Positions 1-7,425 of a DNA stretch of 64,000 nucleotides are shown here, piece by piece. Where the stretch lies: assembly GCF_018279165.1 (NCBI RefSeq), contig NZ_CP047289.1:1-64000 (forward strand). The letters are read 5' to 3'. The translations under genes and the position numbers were made by a program. The notes under the pieces are model-generated. The model saw only the letters and a program-made list of their open reading frames with translations. It made no database searches and was not told the origin of the DNA. Every line of letters begins with the position of its first letter. The stretch's first letter is position 1. Source of the DNA: Falsirhodobacter algicola. Lineage in GTDB: Bacteria; Pseudomonadota; Alphaproteobacteria; Rhodobacterales; Rhodobacteraceae.

Positions 1-276
1 TTCTTCATCGCCTCGGGCGCGGTGGAAAACGACATCGCCGGCGAAAAGCGCCGCCTTGGCCGCGGCGAGATGTTCGGTCAGTTGTCGATGCTGATGCGCA
101 AGACGCGGGCGGCGCAGGTCACTTCCATCGCCTATTCCACGCTTCTGGCGCTGGATGAGGCGCGGTTCCGCGACCTTCTGGCCCGAAACCGCGAATTGCA
201 GCAGGCGGTGGTGGACAGCGCCCGCGCGCGGGGCGTGCAGCTCGATCTCGATCTGCTGCCCGCGGCGGGGGGCTGA
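1..276 (+). CDS. C-terminal fragment of a cyclic-nucleotide-binding-domain protein
   Basis: The open frame runs in from the window edge, so the start is missing; 91 residues remain before a TGA at 274-276. The fragment has the phosphate-binding-cassette look of a Crp-type cNMP domain: a glycine-rich turn (LGRGEMFGQLSML) followed by R-A-A-Q-V and a helix (LLALDEARFRDLLARN). In this domain that region contacts the cyclic nucleotide. No helix-turn-helix follows, so it is not the end of a Crp/Fnr transcription factor. Fusion to a transporter, for example a cation/proton antiporter with a C-terminal cNMP domain, is possible but inferred. The stop codon directly abuts the convergent metG stop. Confidence 0.7.
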   Translation, partial: FFIASGAVENDIAGEKRRLGRGEMFGQLSMLMRKTRAAQVTSIAYSTLLALDEARFRDLLARNRELQQAVVDSARARGVQLDLDLLPAAGG

Positions 277-1995
277 TCAGGCCCGGATGCCGGCGAAGCG
301 GGCCTGCCAATCGGCCCGCTCCTCGTCGGTGATCTTGCGGAACAGAACCTCGGGCACGGTGAAGGCATGGCCTGCGGGCAGCGTGCCGAGCGCGGCCTCG
401 ACATCGTCGGGCCAGCTCCAATCCTCGCAGCCGAGGGCCTCCATCATCGCCTGCGCCGCATCCGGGATGAACGGCCGCGAGACGACCGCATAGAGCCGGA
501 TGAGGTTCAGCGCGAGGCGGACCATCGCCTCGGCCGCCTCCGGGTCGGTCTTGATGACCGTCCACGGCGCGGCCGATTGCAGATATTCGTTGCCCGCCAC
601 CCACAGGGCGCGCAACTCGCTCGCGGCCTTGCGGACCTCCATCGCCTGCATGTTCGCCTCGTAGGCGCGCAGGCGCGTGGTCAGTTCGGCCACCAGTTCG
701 GCCTCGCGCGGGCCGGGCTGACCGCCCGCCGGAACCACCTCGCCGAATTTTGCGCGGCAGAACTTCGTCACGCGCGAGACGAGGTTGCCCAGAACGTCCG
801 CCAGATCCTTGTTCACCGAACCTTGGAAATTGTCCCATGTGAATTCGGCATCCGAGGATTCGGGCGCATGGCTCAGCAGCCACCAGCGCCAGTAATCGGG
901 CGGCAGGATCGACAGCGCCTGATCCATGAAGATCCCGCGCCCCTGACTGGTGGAGAACTGGCCCCCGTCATAGTTCAGGTAGTTGAAGGATTTGATGTAA
1001 TCGACCAGCTTCCACGGCTCGCCCGATCCCATGATCGTGGCGGGGAAGGACAGGGTGTGGAAGGGCACGTTGTCCTTGCCCATGAATTGCAGATAGGTCA
1101 CGTCCTCGGCGCCCTTGTCGGTGCGCCACCAGCGTTCCCAATCGGCATCCGGGCGGCCCTGCGCCTCGGCCCATTCGGCGGCGCAGGCGATGTATTCGAT
1201 CGGCGCGTCGAACCAGACATAGAAGACCTTGCCCTCCATGCCGGGCCATTCCTCGGTGCCCTTCTTGACCGGCACGCCCCAATAGAGATCGCGGGTGATG
1301 CCGCGATCCTGAAGGCCGTCGCCGTCGTTCAGCCATTTCTTCGCGATGGAGGTGGTCAGGATCGGCCAGTCGGCCTTGCCGTCGATCCACGCCTGCAGAT
1401 CGCCCCGCAGCGTCGATTGGCGCAGATAGAGGTGCTTTGTCTCGCGCACCTCCAGCCGGGTGGAGCCGGAGATCGCCGAGCGCGGTTCGATCAGGTCGGT
1501 CGGGTCGAGCTGCTTGGTGCAGTTTTCGCACTGATCGCCGCGGGCCTTGTCATAGCCGCAATTCGGGCAGGTGCCTTCGATGTAGCGGTCGGGCAGGAAG
1601 CGGTCGTCGTCGATGGAGAAGACCTGCCGTTCGCTCACCTCTTCGATCAGGCCGCGTTCGGCCAGACGACCGGCGAAATGCTGCGTCAGCGCGCGGTTCT
1701 GCGGGCTGGAGGAGCGGCCGAAATGATCGAAGGACAGCCGGAAGCCCTGCGCGATGCCGGCCTGCACGGCGTGCATCTCGGCGCAGAACTCCTCCACCGG
1801 CTTGCCGGCCTTGGCGGCGGCCAGCTCCGCCGGGGTGCCGTGTTCGTCCGTCGCGCAGAGGAACAGCACCTCGTGGCCCCGGCCGCGCAGGTAGCGGGCG
1901 ATCAGGTCGGCCGGAAGCTGGCTGCCGACGAGGTTGCCCAGATGCTTGATCCCATTGATGTAGGGGATCGCCGAGGTGATGAGATACCGTGCCAT
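277..1995 (-). CDS. metG: methionyl-tRNA synthetase
   Basis: Class I aminoacyl-tRNA synthetase that charges tRNA-Met; cytoplasmic, 572 aa. The Rossmann start [21 protein letters not shown] holds the HIGH-like signature (HLGN, residues 18-21). A knuckle with C143, C146, C156 and C159 (CPNC...CENC) is the zinc-binding insert. The KMSKS loop reads QFSTS at 346-350, so the usual lysines are absent; as far as I recall, relatives in this order also carry a K/Q-FSTS version. The anticodon-binding helical domain follows, and there is no C-terminal EMAP-like tRNA-binding domain. The gene ends exactly at the stop of the convergent cNMP-domain gene, leaving no spacer for a terminator. Confidence 0.95.
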   Translation of the reverse strand: MARYLITSAIPYINGIKHLGNLVGSQLPADLIARYLRGRGHEVLFLCATDEHGTPAELAAAKAGKPVEEFCAEMHAVQAGIAQGFRLSFDHFGRSSSPQNRALTQHFAGRLAERGLIEEVSERQVFSIDDDRFLPDRYIEGTCPNCGYDKARGDQCENCTKQLDPTDLIEPRSAISGSTRLEVRETKHLYLRQSTLRGDLQAWIDGKADWPILTTSIAKKWLNDGDGLQDRGITRDLYWGVPVKKGTEEWPGMEGKVFYVWFDAPIEYIACAAEWAEAQGRPDADWERWWRTDKGAEDVTYLQFMGKDNVPFHTLSFPATIMGSGEPWKLVDYIKSFNYLNYDGGQFSTSQGRGIFMDQALSILPPDYWRWWLLSHAPESSDAEFTWDNFQGSVNKDLADVLGNLVSRVTKFCRAKFGEVVPAGGQPGPREAELVAELTTRLRAYEANMQAMEVRKAASELRALWVAGNEYLQSAAPWTVIKTDPEAAEAMVRLALNLIRLYAVVSRPFIPDAAQAMMEALGCEDWSWPDDVEAALGTLPAGHAFTVPEVLFRKITDEERADWQARFAGIRA

Positions 1996-2111
1996 GCCCG
2001 CGCCTTTCGTCCGGTTTGTCCACGCATGTACCGCGCGCGGGGCAAAGCCTCAAGCGGGGTTGCCAACGGCGCGCCAGCCATTAGGGTCCGCTGACGTATT
2101 GGAGACCGGAC

Positions 2112-3146
2112 ATGAAACAGATCCCACTCGGCCACACCGGACTGAACGTGTCCGAAATCTGCCTCGGCACCATGACATGGGGCACGCAGAACACCGAGGC
2201 CGAGGCCCATGAGCAGATCGCGATGGCGCTCGATCACGGTGTGAACTTCCTCGACACCGCCGAGATGTATCCGGTCAACCCCGTCACCGCCGAGACCGCC
2301 GGCAATACCGAAGCCATCATCGGCAGCTGGCTGGCCGGGGCGCAGCGCGACAAGGTGGTGATCGCGACGAAGATCACGGGGCAGGGCAGCGTGGCCACGG
2401 GCGGCGCGCCGATCACCCCCGAACGCATGCGCACGGCGCTCGAAGCCTCGCTCCGCCGCCTGCGGACGGATCATGTCGACCTCTATCAGATGCATTGGCC
2501 GAACCGCGGATCGTACCACTTCCGCAAGCAATGGGGCTATGTCCCGCCCGCCGACAAGGCCGCGGTGGAGGATGAGATGCTGGCGCTGCTGCAGGAATGC
2601 CAGCGTCTGCAGGACGAGGGCAAGGTGCGCCATTTCGGCCTGTCGAACGACACGGTCTGGGGCGCCGCCGCCTTCCTGCGCCTTGCCGAGGCGCATGGCC
2701 TGCCGCGCATGATGACGGTGCAGAACGAATATTCGCTGCTGTGCCGCCAGTTCGACACCGACTGGGCCGAATTCGCCGCGATGGAAGGCATGCCGCTGCT
2801 GGGCTATTCGCCGCTGGCGACGGGGCTTTTGACGGGCAAATATGCGGGCGATGTCGTGCCCGCAGGCTCGCGCCGCGAACGCTCGGCCGAACTCGGTGGG
2901 CGGATCACGCCCTATGTGTTCGAGGCGGTTTCGGCCTATCTCGGCATCGCCAAGGAGCATGGACTCGATCCGGCGCAGATGGCGCTCGCCTTCTATCGCA
3001 GCCGCCCCTATCCCTGCCTGCCGATCATCGGGGCGACCACGATGAAGCAGCTGAAGATCGCGCTGGAATCGGTGCGGATCACGCTGGACGACGACGTGCT
3101 GGATGACATCGCCCGGACCTACCGGCAGTTCCCGGCGCCGTTCTGA
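2112..3146 (+). CDS. aldo/keto reductase, Tas-like
   Basis: NADPH-dependent aldo/keto reductase of 344 aa with a TIM barrel. The catalytic tetrad is visible: D48, Y53 (in FLDTAEMYPV), K87 (IATKITG) and H128 (YQMHWPN). The FLDTAEMYPVNPV segment and the GATTMKQL segment near the C terminus match the Tas subgroup, so a Tas-like call is justified, although the physiological substrate of that subgroup is not settled. ATG at 2112 is preceded by GGAGACCGGAC. The stop TGA shares its last base with the ATG of the following lipoprotein gene (TGATG), so the two are probably translationally coupled. Divergent from metG across about 115 bp. Confidence 0.9.
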   Translation: MKQIPLGHTGLNVSEICLGTMTWGTQNTEAEAHEQIAMALDHGVNFLDTAEMYPVNPVTAETAGNTEAIIGSWLAGAQRDKVVIATKITGQGSVATGGAPITPERMRTALEASLRRLRTDHVDLYQMHWPNRGSYHFRKQWGYVPPADKAAVEDEMLALLQECQRLQDEGKVRHFGLSNDTVWGAAAFLRLAEAHGLPRMMTVQNEYSLLCRQFDTDWAEFAAMEGMPLLGYSPLATGLLTGKYAGDVVPAGSRRERSAELGGRITPYVFEAVSAYLGIAKEHGLDPAQMALAFYRSRPYPCLPIIGATTMKQLKIALESVRITLDDDVLDDIARTYRQFPAPF

Positions 3147-3631
3147 TGCGCCGTCTGGCCCTGCTGCTGCTGGCGTTGGCGGCCTGCACCCGTGCACCCG
3201 CCCCGCCGCCGGCGGCAGAGGTCTTTCGCGACGCCTCCGCCCCGATCTGGTCCAACGCCTCCTTCGATGCGCAGCGCCTGTCGGGGACGTGGCGGCAGGT
3301 GGCGGGCTTCGGCGCGGATTGCGCGCCCGGCGCCGTCCGGTTCGAGGGCGGGCGCATCAGTGGCAGCCTCTGCCTTGACGGGGAGGAGCGGCGCTTCGAC
3401 GGGCCGATCACCACCGCCGGGCCGGCGCGCCTCCTGCCCGCCGGGGAATCGCAGCCGTGGTGGATCCTGTGGATCGACATCGACGAACGCAGCATGGCGA
3501 TCGGCACCCCGTCGGGCGCGTTCGGCTTCGTTCTGGACCGCACGGGCGCTATCCCTGCAGACCGTCTGAAGGCCGCCGCCGAGATCCTCGATTGGAACGG
3601 CTACGACATGGCGCGTTTCCGGCGCCTCTGA
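3146..3631 (+). CDS. lipocalin-like lipoprotein
   Basis: 161 aa. The N terminus MRRLALLLLALAAC is a signal peptide ending in a lipobox, with C14 as the lipidated residue, followed by a Pro/Ala-rich linker. The mature part starts with LSGTWRQVAGF, the G-x-W signature at the start of a lipocalin barrel (W49), and has alternating strands with a late PWWILWIDID segment similar to bacterial Blc-type lipocalins. It is expected on the periplasmic face of a membrane, binding a small hydrophobic ligand; the ligand is unknown. Its start overlaps the aldo/keto reductase stop by one base, implying co-expression. Lipoprotein status is clear; the lipocalin fold is a motif-level inference. Confidence 0.75.
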   Translation: MRRLALLLLALAACTRAPAPPPAAEVFRDASAPIWSNASFDAQRLSGTWRQVAGFGADCAPGAVRFEGGRISGSLCLDGEERRFDGPITTAGPARLLPAGESQPWWILWIDIDERSMAIGTPSGAFGFVLDRTGAIPADRLKAAAEILDWNGYDMARFRRL

Positions 3632-3633
3632 CC

Positions 3634-3672
3634 GGGCCTGCGATTTTTTCCGACGGAAATGGGCGCAGGCCC
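3634..3672 (+). terminator. stem-loop between the lipocalin-like gene and the EF-hand gene
   Basis: GGGCCTGCG (3634-3642) is perfectly complementary to CGCAGGCCC (3664-3672). Between the arms lies a second dyad, TTTCCG/CGGAAA. No U-run follows the outer stem, so termination is plausible but not certain. It lies 50 bp upstream of the EF-hand start and could equally shape that gene's leader. Confidence 0.45.
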
Positions 3673-3723
3673 CGTTTCACTACCATGGATCGCGGCTGAG
3701 GCCGCTCCAGAATGGAGTGAAAG

Positions 3724-4269
3724 ATGACGAAGTTCCTGACCGCACTGACCGCAGCCGCCGTTTCGGTTGCCTGCCTGTCCACCGCCTTTGCCGAACCCGG
3801 CCCGGGCAAGGGGCACGAGGGCATGGACCGGCAGCCGCCGATGCCCGCCTTCGAAGATCTGGACACCAACGGCGATGGCATGCTGTCGACGGATGAGCTG
3901 ACGGCCGCACGCGCCGAGCGGGTCCAGACCCTCGATGCCGATGGCGACGGAAAGCTGAGCGCGGACGAGCTGGCGCAGGCCGAGATCGACCGCGCCACCA
4001 AGATGGCCGAACGCCACGCCCAGATGATGGTGGAGCGGATGGACGCCGATGGCGACGGGCTGCTGTCGGCCGCCGAACTGGCGACGCCCCCCGCCCGTCC
4101 GAGCGATCGGATGCTGGACCGGTTGGATGCCAACGACGACGGCTCCATCAGCCAGGATGAATTCGACGCCGCCCGTGACGGGATGCGCGATCGTCACCCG
4201 CCGCAGCACGACGGCAAGCGGGGCGATCATCCGGGTGGCAAGCCGCCCCAAGAACGTCAGGCCGACTGA
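3724..4269 (+). CDS. periplasmic EF-hand calcium-binding protein
   Basis: 181 aa with a Sec signal peptide (residues 1-23, cleavage after AFA). Four canonical 12-residue EF-hand loops are readable: DTNGDGMLSTDE (47-58), DADGDGKLSADE (71-82), DADGDGLLSAAE (107-118) and DANDDGSISQDE (135-146). All have acidic residues at positions 1 and 12 and Gly at 6, so all four should bind calcium. The C-terminal tail is rich in His, Lys, Arg and Pro, and the N-terminal mature region also has His and Met, which could bind other metals. The start follows GGAGTGAAAG. It is directly upstream of the sigma factor and sensor genes on the same strand, which suggests a role in that signalling unit, but this is inference. 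Confidence 0.88.
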   Translation: MTKFLTALTAAAVSVACLSTAFAEPGPGKGHEGMDRQPPMPAFEDLDTNGDGMLSTDELTAARAERVQTLDADGDGKLSADELAQAEIDRATKMAERHAQMMVERMDADGDGLLSAAELATPPARPSDRMLDRLDANDDGSISQDEFDAARDGMRDRHPPQHDGKRGDHPGGKPPQERQAD

Positions 4270-4272
4270 CGA

Positions 4273-4303
4273 AGTTGCCCCGCCCTCGTGGCGGGGCTAA
4301 CTT
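4273..4303 (+). terminator. inverted repeat between EF-hand and sigma factor genes
   Basis: GCCCCGCC (4277-4284), loop CTCGT, GGCGGGGC (4290-4297). The arms extend outward as AGTT versus AACT with one bulged T, giving about 12-13 paired positions. There is no long U-run. It could terminate the EF-hand transcript, or partly reduce read-through into the sigma gene, whose ATG starts at 4310. Confidence 0.55.
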
Positions 4304-4309
4304 GAGTAT

Positions 4310-4897
4310 ATGAACATGCCGCTCGATACGCAGCCAGACATTCCGGACGAGGCGCTTCTCGTCCTCTATGCCAACGGCGATGCCGCGGCGGCCCGCAGCC
4401 TGACGCTGCGGATGGTGCCGCGGGTCCTGAGCTATGCCACGCGAATGCTGTCCGACAGGGCCGAGGCCGAGGATGTGGCACAGGAGGCGATGTTGCGCCT
4501 GTGGCGCATCGCCCCCGATTGGCGCCAAGGCGAGGCGAAGGTTTCGACTTGGCTCTACCGCGTGACGACCAACCTGTGCACCGACCGGCTGCGCCGGCGG
4601 CGGCGGGGCGTCGCACTGGACGAAGCGCCGGAGACCGAGGATGAATCCCCCTCGGTGCTGGCAGACATGATGGAGAGCGACCGGATGCAGGCGCTGGATG
4701 CGGCACTGGCCCGTTTGCCGGAACGGCAGCGTCAGGCGGTGATCCTGCGCCATATTGACGGCCTCGCCAATGCCCAGATCGGAGAGATCATGGGCGTTCG
4801 GGTGGAAGCGGTGGAAAGCCTGACGGCACGTGGGAAACGTGGATTGGCGGCACTGCTGGCGGGGCGGAAGGCAGAGCTGGGGTATGAGGATGAGTGA
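4310..4897 (+). CDS. ECF-type RNA polymerase sigma factor
   Basis: 195 aa. Region 2 (about residues 30-100: YATRMLSDRAEAEDVAQEAMLRLW, then WLYRVTTNLCTDRLRRRRR) binds core polymerase and the -10 element. Region 4 (about 130-185: LPERQRQAVILRHIDGLANAQIGEIMGV) is the helix-turn-helix for -35 recognition. No region 1 or 3, so ECF class. An in-frame second ATG lies at 4316; neither has a strong ribosome binding site and the hairpin at 4277-4297 is very close upstream. The stop overlaps the next gene start (4890), which encodes a small membrane protein expected to hold the sigma factor. The arrangement recalls cnrYXH-type metal-responsive units. Confidence 0.9.
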   Translation: MNMPLDTQPDIPDEALLVLYANGDAAAARSLTLRMVPRVLSYATRMLSDRAEAEDVAQEAMLRLWRIAPDWRQGEAKVSTWLYRVTTNLCTDRLRRRRRGVALDEAPETEDESPSVLADMMESDRMQALDAALARLPERQRQAVILRHIDGLANAQIGEIMGVRVEAVESLTARGKRGLAALLAGRKAELGYEDE

Positions 4898-5222
4898 CAT
4901 GCACGATCTCGACGATCTTTTTGCCGCGGCACGCCGCACCTCGCCGGACATGCCGCCCGACCTGTTCGCCCGCGTCATGGCCGATGCCGAGGCCGAAGCC
5001 GCGGAACGCCGCCGCCTCGTCCGGCGCGTGCCGACGACATGGAGCCGTCTGCGCGGACTGTTCGCGGGTGGTTTCGGGGCGACGGCGGGCCTTGCGACGG
5101 CCGCGCTTGCCGGCGTGTGGATCGGCTTCGTTCAGCCCGAAACCGTGACCTCCGTCGCCGATGCTTGGATGACCACCGACACGGTCGATCTGATGCCCAC
5201 CTACGTCTTCATGGGGGAATGA
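4890..5222 (+). CDS. small single-pass membrane protein, putative anti-sigma factor
   Basis: 110 aa. A hydrophilic, charged N-terminal half (residues 1-55, cytoplasmic if the usual orientation holds) is followed by one membrane segment (about 60-81: GFGATAGLATAALAGVWIGFV) and a short periplasmic tail of about 29 residues. There is no zinc-binding HxxxCxxC anti-sigma motif. Identification as anti-sigma rests on position: it overlaps the sigma factor stop (4895-4897) and is followed at ATGA distance by the periplasmic sensor. ATG 4890 was chosen because GGGG at 4879-4882 is well spaced; ATG 4884 and 4899 are in frame alternatives. Resembles CnrY in topology rather than in sequence. Confidence 0.65.
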   Translation: MSDMHDLDDLFAAARRTSPDMPPDLFARVMADAEAEAAERRRLVRRVPTTWSRLRGLFAGGFGATAGLATAALAGVWIGFVQPETVTSVADAWMTTDTVDLMPTYVFMGE

Positions 5223-5224
5223 CC

Positions 5225-5686
5225 ATGCTTGCCTTCCCGCGTCTGCTGCGCATCATCCTTGCCTTGTCGCTGACGCTGAACCTTGTGATCCTCGGTCTCG
5301 TGGCGGGGGCGGTGCTGCGCCATCCCGATCGCCCCGACCGCGACCGCAGCTTTGCCTTCGGCCCGTTCGATCAGGCGCTGAACGACGATGATCGCGCCGC
5401 CCTGCGCGGGGCCTTCCGCAAGGCGGCCCCGGATTTCGGCGGCACTTGGCGCCAGATGCGCGAGGACATGCACTCCATGATCGCCATCCTGCGGACCGAA
5501 CCCTATGATCAGGACGCCGTGGATGCGCTCTTGGATGCGCAGGGTGCCCGAGGTCAGCAGATGATGGATCTGGGCCAGCAGCTTCTGGCGGAGCGTCTGT
5601 CCTCCATGAGCCCGCAGGACCGTCAGGAATTCGCGGACCGGCTGGAGCGCCAGTTGGAGCGGCGCGCCCCGCCGCCCCATCCCTGA
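5225..5686 (+). CDS. membrane-anchored periplasmic sensor, CnrX/CpxP-like (heavy-metal-sensor family)
   Basis: 153 aa. One N-terminal membrane anchor (about residues 8-31) is followed by a helical periplasmic domain with LTXX-like amphipathic repeats (FDQALNDDDRAALRGAFRK; MREDMHSMIAILRTEPYDQDAVDALLDAQ; MSPQDRQEFADRLERQL). This matches the four-helix hairpin of the CnrX/ZraP/CpxP group. Candidate metal ligands such as H83 and several Met are present, but a CnrX-like His/Met set cannot be confirmed by eye. GGGGG at 5213-5217 suits ATG 5225; ATG 5219 overlaps the anti-sigma stop as ATGA and is the alternative. Likely passes a periplasmic signal to the anti-sigma. Confidence 0.72.
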   Translation: MLAFPRLLRIILALSLTLNLVILGLVAGAVLRHPDRPDRDRSFAFGPFDQALNDDDRAALRGAFRKAAPDFGGTWRQMREDMHSMIAILRTEPYDQDAVDALLDAQGARGQQMMDLGQQLLAERLSSMSPQDRQEFADRLERQLERRAPPPHP

Positions 5687-5690
5687 GGCA

Positions 5691-7007
5691 TCAAGCCGTA
5701 TTGCGCCACGGCGCTTCGGACGATCCCACCGTCACGCGATCGCGCCCCATCTCTTTCGATTGAAGAAGGGCGCGATCGGCGCGTTCCACCGTCTGCGATA
5801 CGGGTTCGGGATCGTGCTTGCGCCGCGTCGCCAGCCCCACCGACACCGTGACCTGCAGATCCCCGCCATTGGGCAGCGCGATCGGCGTTTCGGACACCGC
5901 GCGGCACAGCGTGTCCGCCGTCAGACGCGCCTCGGCCAGTTGGACTTGGGGCAGGGCGATCAGAAACTCCTCGCCGCCGATGCGGGCCGCCAGCGCGCCG
6001 GGGGGCAGCGCCCCCGACAGGCGGCGCGCGATCTCGGTCAGGACGGCATCGCCTGCGGCATGGCCCCAGCGGTCGTTCACCGATTTGAAACGGTCGAGAT
6101 CGACCAGCAGCACGGCCATGTCTTCCTTGCTCATGGCGTCGAGCCGCGGCATGGCGAAGCGGCGGTTGTGCAGCCCCGTCAGCGGATCGACCATCGCCAT
6201 GCGCAGCCCCTGCGCGACCGAGGCGCGACGGTTGTCCAGCCGATGCTTCAGCCGCAACTGCCCGCTAAGGCGCAGCGCGATTTCCGCGGCCGAGGCCCCC
6301 GCCGGCACCAGATCGTCCGCCCCCATATCCCAGGCCAGCGCCGCCGTGGCGGCATCGGCATGGCCCTGCAGCACGCAGATCGGCACGTTGCGCGGGGCCA
6401 GCCGCGCCCGCAGATCGGCCAGAAGGCGCAGCCATGCGCCCGCGGCGTCGATCTCCACGAGATAGAGGTCGGCGGCCTGCTGGCGCAGCGCATCCTCGCG
6501 CGACAAAAGCAGCGGGCGGCGGCGCAGATGCGCGCCCAGCTCCGCCTCGAGGCGGCAGCCCCGCGCCGCGACGATGGCGATGGTGGCGGGCATGTCGAAA
6601 TCCGACGCCTCTTCGGCCAGCCCCTCATGGCCGGAATCGGCAAGGCGGGCATGAAGCCGCAGGACGGCCCGCAGGCGCGCCATCAGAAGGACGTCCTCCA
6701 CGGGTTTGAACAGCACCTCGGCGGCACCGGCCTGCACGGCCTGCAGGCGGAAGGCGGCGGTGGCGGGATCGGTCAGCACCACGATGGGCAGATCGCGCAG
6801 GCGCATGTCGGCGCGAATTCGGCGCAGCGCCGGCATCGGATCGGAACTGTCGAGGATCACCACCTCCGGCCGCGACACGCGCGCGACCAGAGCCGCCTCT
6901 TCGACGGAACTGACGACGCTGGCGGCATAGCATTCCGACGCCAGCCGCATCTTGGTGACGGTGCGGCTTCCGGGCACGGGATCGATCACAAGTATCTGTC
7001 CGCTCAT
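5691..7007 (-). CDS. PleD-like response regulator with REC, degenerate REC and GGDEF domains (diguanylate cyclase)
   Basis: 438 aa. REC1 has the phosphoacceptor D53 (VVILDSS), T79 and K101. A second REC-like domain (about 138-250) carries Glu185 where the phosphoacceptor Asp would be, so it is probably a dimerisation domain, as in PleD. The GGDEF domain (about 265-430) has DPLTGLHNRR, LVDLDRFKSVND and the active signature GGEEF at 344-348, so synthesis of c-di-GMP from two GTP is expected. The product-inhibition I-site (RxxD) is replaced by P335-P-G-A338. ATG at 7005-7007 gives a clean REC start. Convergent with the sensor gene (4 bp gap) and divergent from DUF3572. Confidence 0.9.
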   Translation of the reverse strand: MSGQILVIDPVPGSRTVTKMRLASECYAASVVSSVEEAALVARVSRPEVVILDSSDPMPALRRIRADMRLRDLPIVVLTDPATAAFRLQAVQAGAAEVLFKPVEDVLLMARLRAVLRLHARLADSGHEGLAEEASDFDMPATIAIVAARGCRLEAELGAHLRRRPLLLSREDALRQQAADLYLVEIDAAGAWLRLLADLRARLAPRNVPICVLQGHADAATAALAWDMGADDLVPAGASAAEIALRLSGQLRLKHRLDNRRASVAQGLRMAMVDPLTGLHNRRFAMPRLDAMSKEDMAVLLVDLDRFKSVNDRWGHAAGDAVLTEIARRLSGALPPGALAARIGGEEFLIALPQVQLAEARLTADTLCRAVSETPIALPNGGDLQVTVSVGLATRRKHDPEPVSQTVERADRALLQSKEMGRDRVTVGSSEAPWRNTA

Positions 7008-7121
7008 GTCCCCATATCCCGCGCCAAGGCTCCAATCCTCTCTCTGCAGCATGAGGTGAAAAAGGTTAACAAACTCTTTCGTGGGATCGCGCCGCTTGCA
7101 ACCCGTCACGGGATAGGCAGG

Positions 7122-7424
7122 ATGTCGCACATGAAAGAGGATCTTCCCAGCCGCGACGCGGCCGAACGCATGGCGCTTCAGGCCTTGGCCTGGCTTGCGG
7201 CCCGACCGGAGCTTTTGCCCGACTTTCTGTCGGCCACCGGCGCCTCGCCGGGCGAGTTGCGGCAGGCGGCGGCGCAACCGGCCTTTCTGGGGGCGGTGAT
7301 GGATTTCATCCTGTCGGACGATGCGCATGTCATCGCCTTTTGCGACATGGCGGGGCTGCCCTATACCGCGCCGATGCGGGCCCGCGCCGTGCTGCCGGGC
7401 GGTGATCTGCCGCATTGGACGTGA
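7122..7424 (+). CDS. DUF3572 family protein
   Basis: 100 aa from ATG 7122 (ATG 7131 is the alternative, 97 aa). The sequence ALQALAWLAARPELLPDFLSATGASPGELR and the end PMRARAVLPGGDLPHWT are typical of the DUF3572 family, which as I recall is confined to Alphaproteobacteria. Function unknown; soluble, helical, no catalytic motif seen. Its stop lies one base before the ATG of the HAD phosphatase gene (7426), so the two are likely co-translated. The 114 bp upstream is the divergent promoter region shared with the PleD-like gene. Confidence 0.85.
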   Translation: MSHMKEDLPSRDAAERMALQALAWLAARPELLPDFLSATGASPGELRQAAAQPAFLGAVMDFILSDDAHVIAFCDMAGLPYTAPMRARAVLPGGDLPHWT

Positions 7425-7425
7425 C

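Noticed and set aside
367-2094. Long plus-strand open frame opposite metG, and many similar long antisense frames (for example opposite glnD, glpK, acs, sdhA and trpS)
   Set aside because: High GC content leaves few stop codons in the antisense frames. These products are Arg/Ala/Gly/His-rich without domains, lack ribosome binding sites and lie opposite clear conserved genes.
3655-3678. Possible EcfG-type promoter (GGAA ... CGTT) before the EF-hand gene
   Set aside because: The spacing between GGAAA and CGTT is 13 bases, not 16-17, the first element is GGAAA rather than GGAAC, and the site falls inside the hairpin arms.
7060-7085. GTTAAC-containing stretch upstream of the PleD-like gene as a CtrA site
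   Set aside because: Only one half-site is present; the TTAA-N7-TTAA pattern is not met.
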